In this document: piece by piece, positions 4,955 to 5,417 of the stretch
Position numbering within the stretch: position 1 is the first letter of the stretch
Layout of the letters: each line of letters starts with the position of its first letter
Source of the DNA: Clostridiales bacterium
GTDB taxonomy: Bacteria > Bacillota > Clostridia > Lachnospirales > WQUN01
Reading direction: 5' to 3'
DNA: 5,417 nt
Assembly: GCA_031289625.1 (NCBI GenBank)
Contig: JAITPB010000030.1
Location: forward strand, 1 to 5,417
The notes under the pieces: model-generated
Seen by the model: the letters and a program-made list of their open reading frames with translations, nothing else
Told to the model about the DNA's origin: nothing
Database searches by the model: none
Translations under genes and position numbers: made by a program

Positions 4955-5417
4955 AATCTTTCTCCCATACGGCCACATTGCGGTATTTGTCAAAATCACG
5001 CGGCGCATTTCCGGCTTCTATGCCGTTGATGTCCAAAAGCGGAACCGTTCCGTCCCGCTCTCCGAAACCGGTAAAAACCCCGTTTCGGATATTCGCGGCG
5101 GCGCCGTCCGTCCACATGTCAAAATCAGCCGGATAAGAATATCCCACCCCCTTCAAGGGAAGCGAATCCCCCGGCTGGTAGGAAACAGGGGCCGGGCTGT
5201 GGCGCAGTACAGTATGAATATCCGGGTGATAGTAAAAACTGTCAAATAAATTGACTGCGAAGCCGCCCAGCAGCACGCCTTGTTTTTCAGTTTCGCCCGC
5301 TTGTTCAATGACGCCGCAGGCGGCTGTGGCGTGGCTGACGCGGTCTATCAGAATCAGTTCGCCCATTGTTTTGTGCGCGCGAAAAGAATCCAGCACACAA
5401 GGCTCGGAGAGGACGAT
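4944..5417 (-). CDS. cysN: CysN-like sulfate adenylyltransferase subunit 1, C-terminal end with unusual extension (5' end outside window)
   Basis: The open frame reaches the right edge with no start, so only the last 157 codons are present. The first about 40 residues match the end of the EF-Tu-like third domain of CysN, the GTPase that drives ATP sulfurylase: a beta strand ending in SEP, then DSF, then GELILIDRVSHATAACGVIE, close to the family's G-x-F-I-L-I-D-R-x-T-N-x-T-x-x-x-G. CysN normally ends near this point or continues into APS kinase. Here about 115 more residues follow, rich in aromatic, Gly, Pro and Asp residues (FYYHPD, PGDSLPLKG, NGVFTGFGERDGTVPLLD), with no P-loop, so this is not APS kinase. 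I do not recognise the extension. A GTG at 5396 is not the real start because the homology begins upstream of it. The gene overlaps metY by 11 bases and heads the visible operon, placing sulfate activation with homocysteine synthesis. Confidence 0.75.
   Translation of the reverse strand: MVLSEPCVLDSFRAHKTMGELILIDRVSHATAACGVIEQAGETEKQGVLLGGFAVNLFDSFYYHPDIHTVLRHSPAPVSYQPGDSLPLKGVGYSYPADFDMWTDGAAANIRNGVFTGFGERDGTVPLLDINGIEAGNAPRDFDKYRNVAVWEKDYEI

Noticed and set aside
4955..5008. 18-residue N-terminal extension of MetY from an upstream start
   Set aside because: The extra codons lie within the end of the preceding gene in another frame, match no MetY N-terminus, and the ATG at 4954 has a good ribosome binding site.

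Overview
The window (5417 bases, roughly 50% G+C) looks like chromosome from an anaerobic bacterium, most likely a Firmicute of the Negativicutes or Clostridia type. The clues are strong GGAGG-type ribosome binding sites, a siroheme/[4Fe-4S] reductase fused to a ferredoxin module, a clostridial-style four-helix PsiE-like membrane protein, and a small double-glycine leader peptide gene. The taxonomic call is inference and weak.

Right part, 1110-5417, minus strand: one tightly packed operon entering from beyond the right edge. In transcription order it holds the C-terminal end of a CysN-like sulfate adenylyltransferase GTPase subunit with an unrecognised extension; MetY (O-acetylhomoserine sulfhydrylase); a one-repeat siroheme sulfite/nitrite reductase-like protein with a 2x[4Fe-4S] ferredoxin domain; a TusA/SirA-like sulfur carrier; a ThiS-like ubiquitin-fold carrier ending GGGQ; a ThiF/MoeB-type adenylating enzyme; and a JAMM metalloprotease. 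Apart from the metY-reductase junction (46 nt of repeats), neighbouring genes overlap by 1-11 nt or are 2 nt apart. The set matches the protein-thiocarboxylate homocysteine/methionine pathway known from Wolinella succinogenes (HcyS/HcyF/HcyD/MetY). In that model sulfate or sulfite is reduced, sulfur is loaded as a thiocarboxylate on the activated carrier C-terminus, MetY transfers it to O-acetylhomoserine, and the JAMM protease both uncaps the carrier and releases product. Two details stand out. The carrier is capped by one glutamine after GGG. The metY-reductase junction has been expanded into four tandem copies of a Shine-Dalgarno/stop/start unit, creating a 15-codon relay ORF that keeps TAATG stop-start coupling on both sides.

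Middle, about 503-1107: a divergent intergenic region with an outward promoter on each strand, then a single plus-strand gene with its own promoter, GGAGG site and strong terminator. It encodes an 81-residue cysteine-free peptide with a textbook double-glycine leader (24 residues) and a 57-residue hydrophobic core, resembling a class II bacteriocin or signalling-peptide precursor. No transporter, immunity gene or maturase lies within the window.

Left part, 1-502, minus strand: a partial gene running off the left edge for a four-helix membrane protein resembling the PsiE family.
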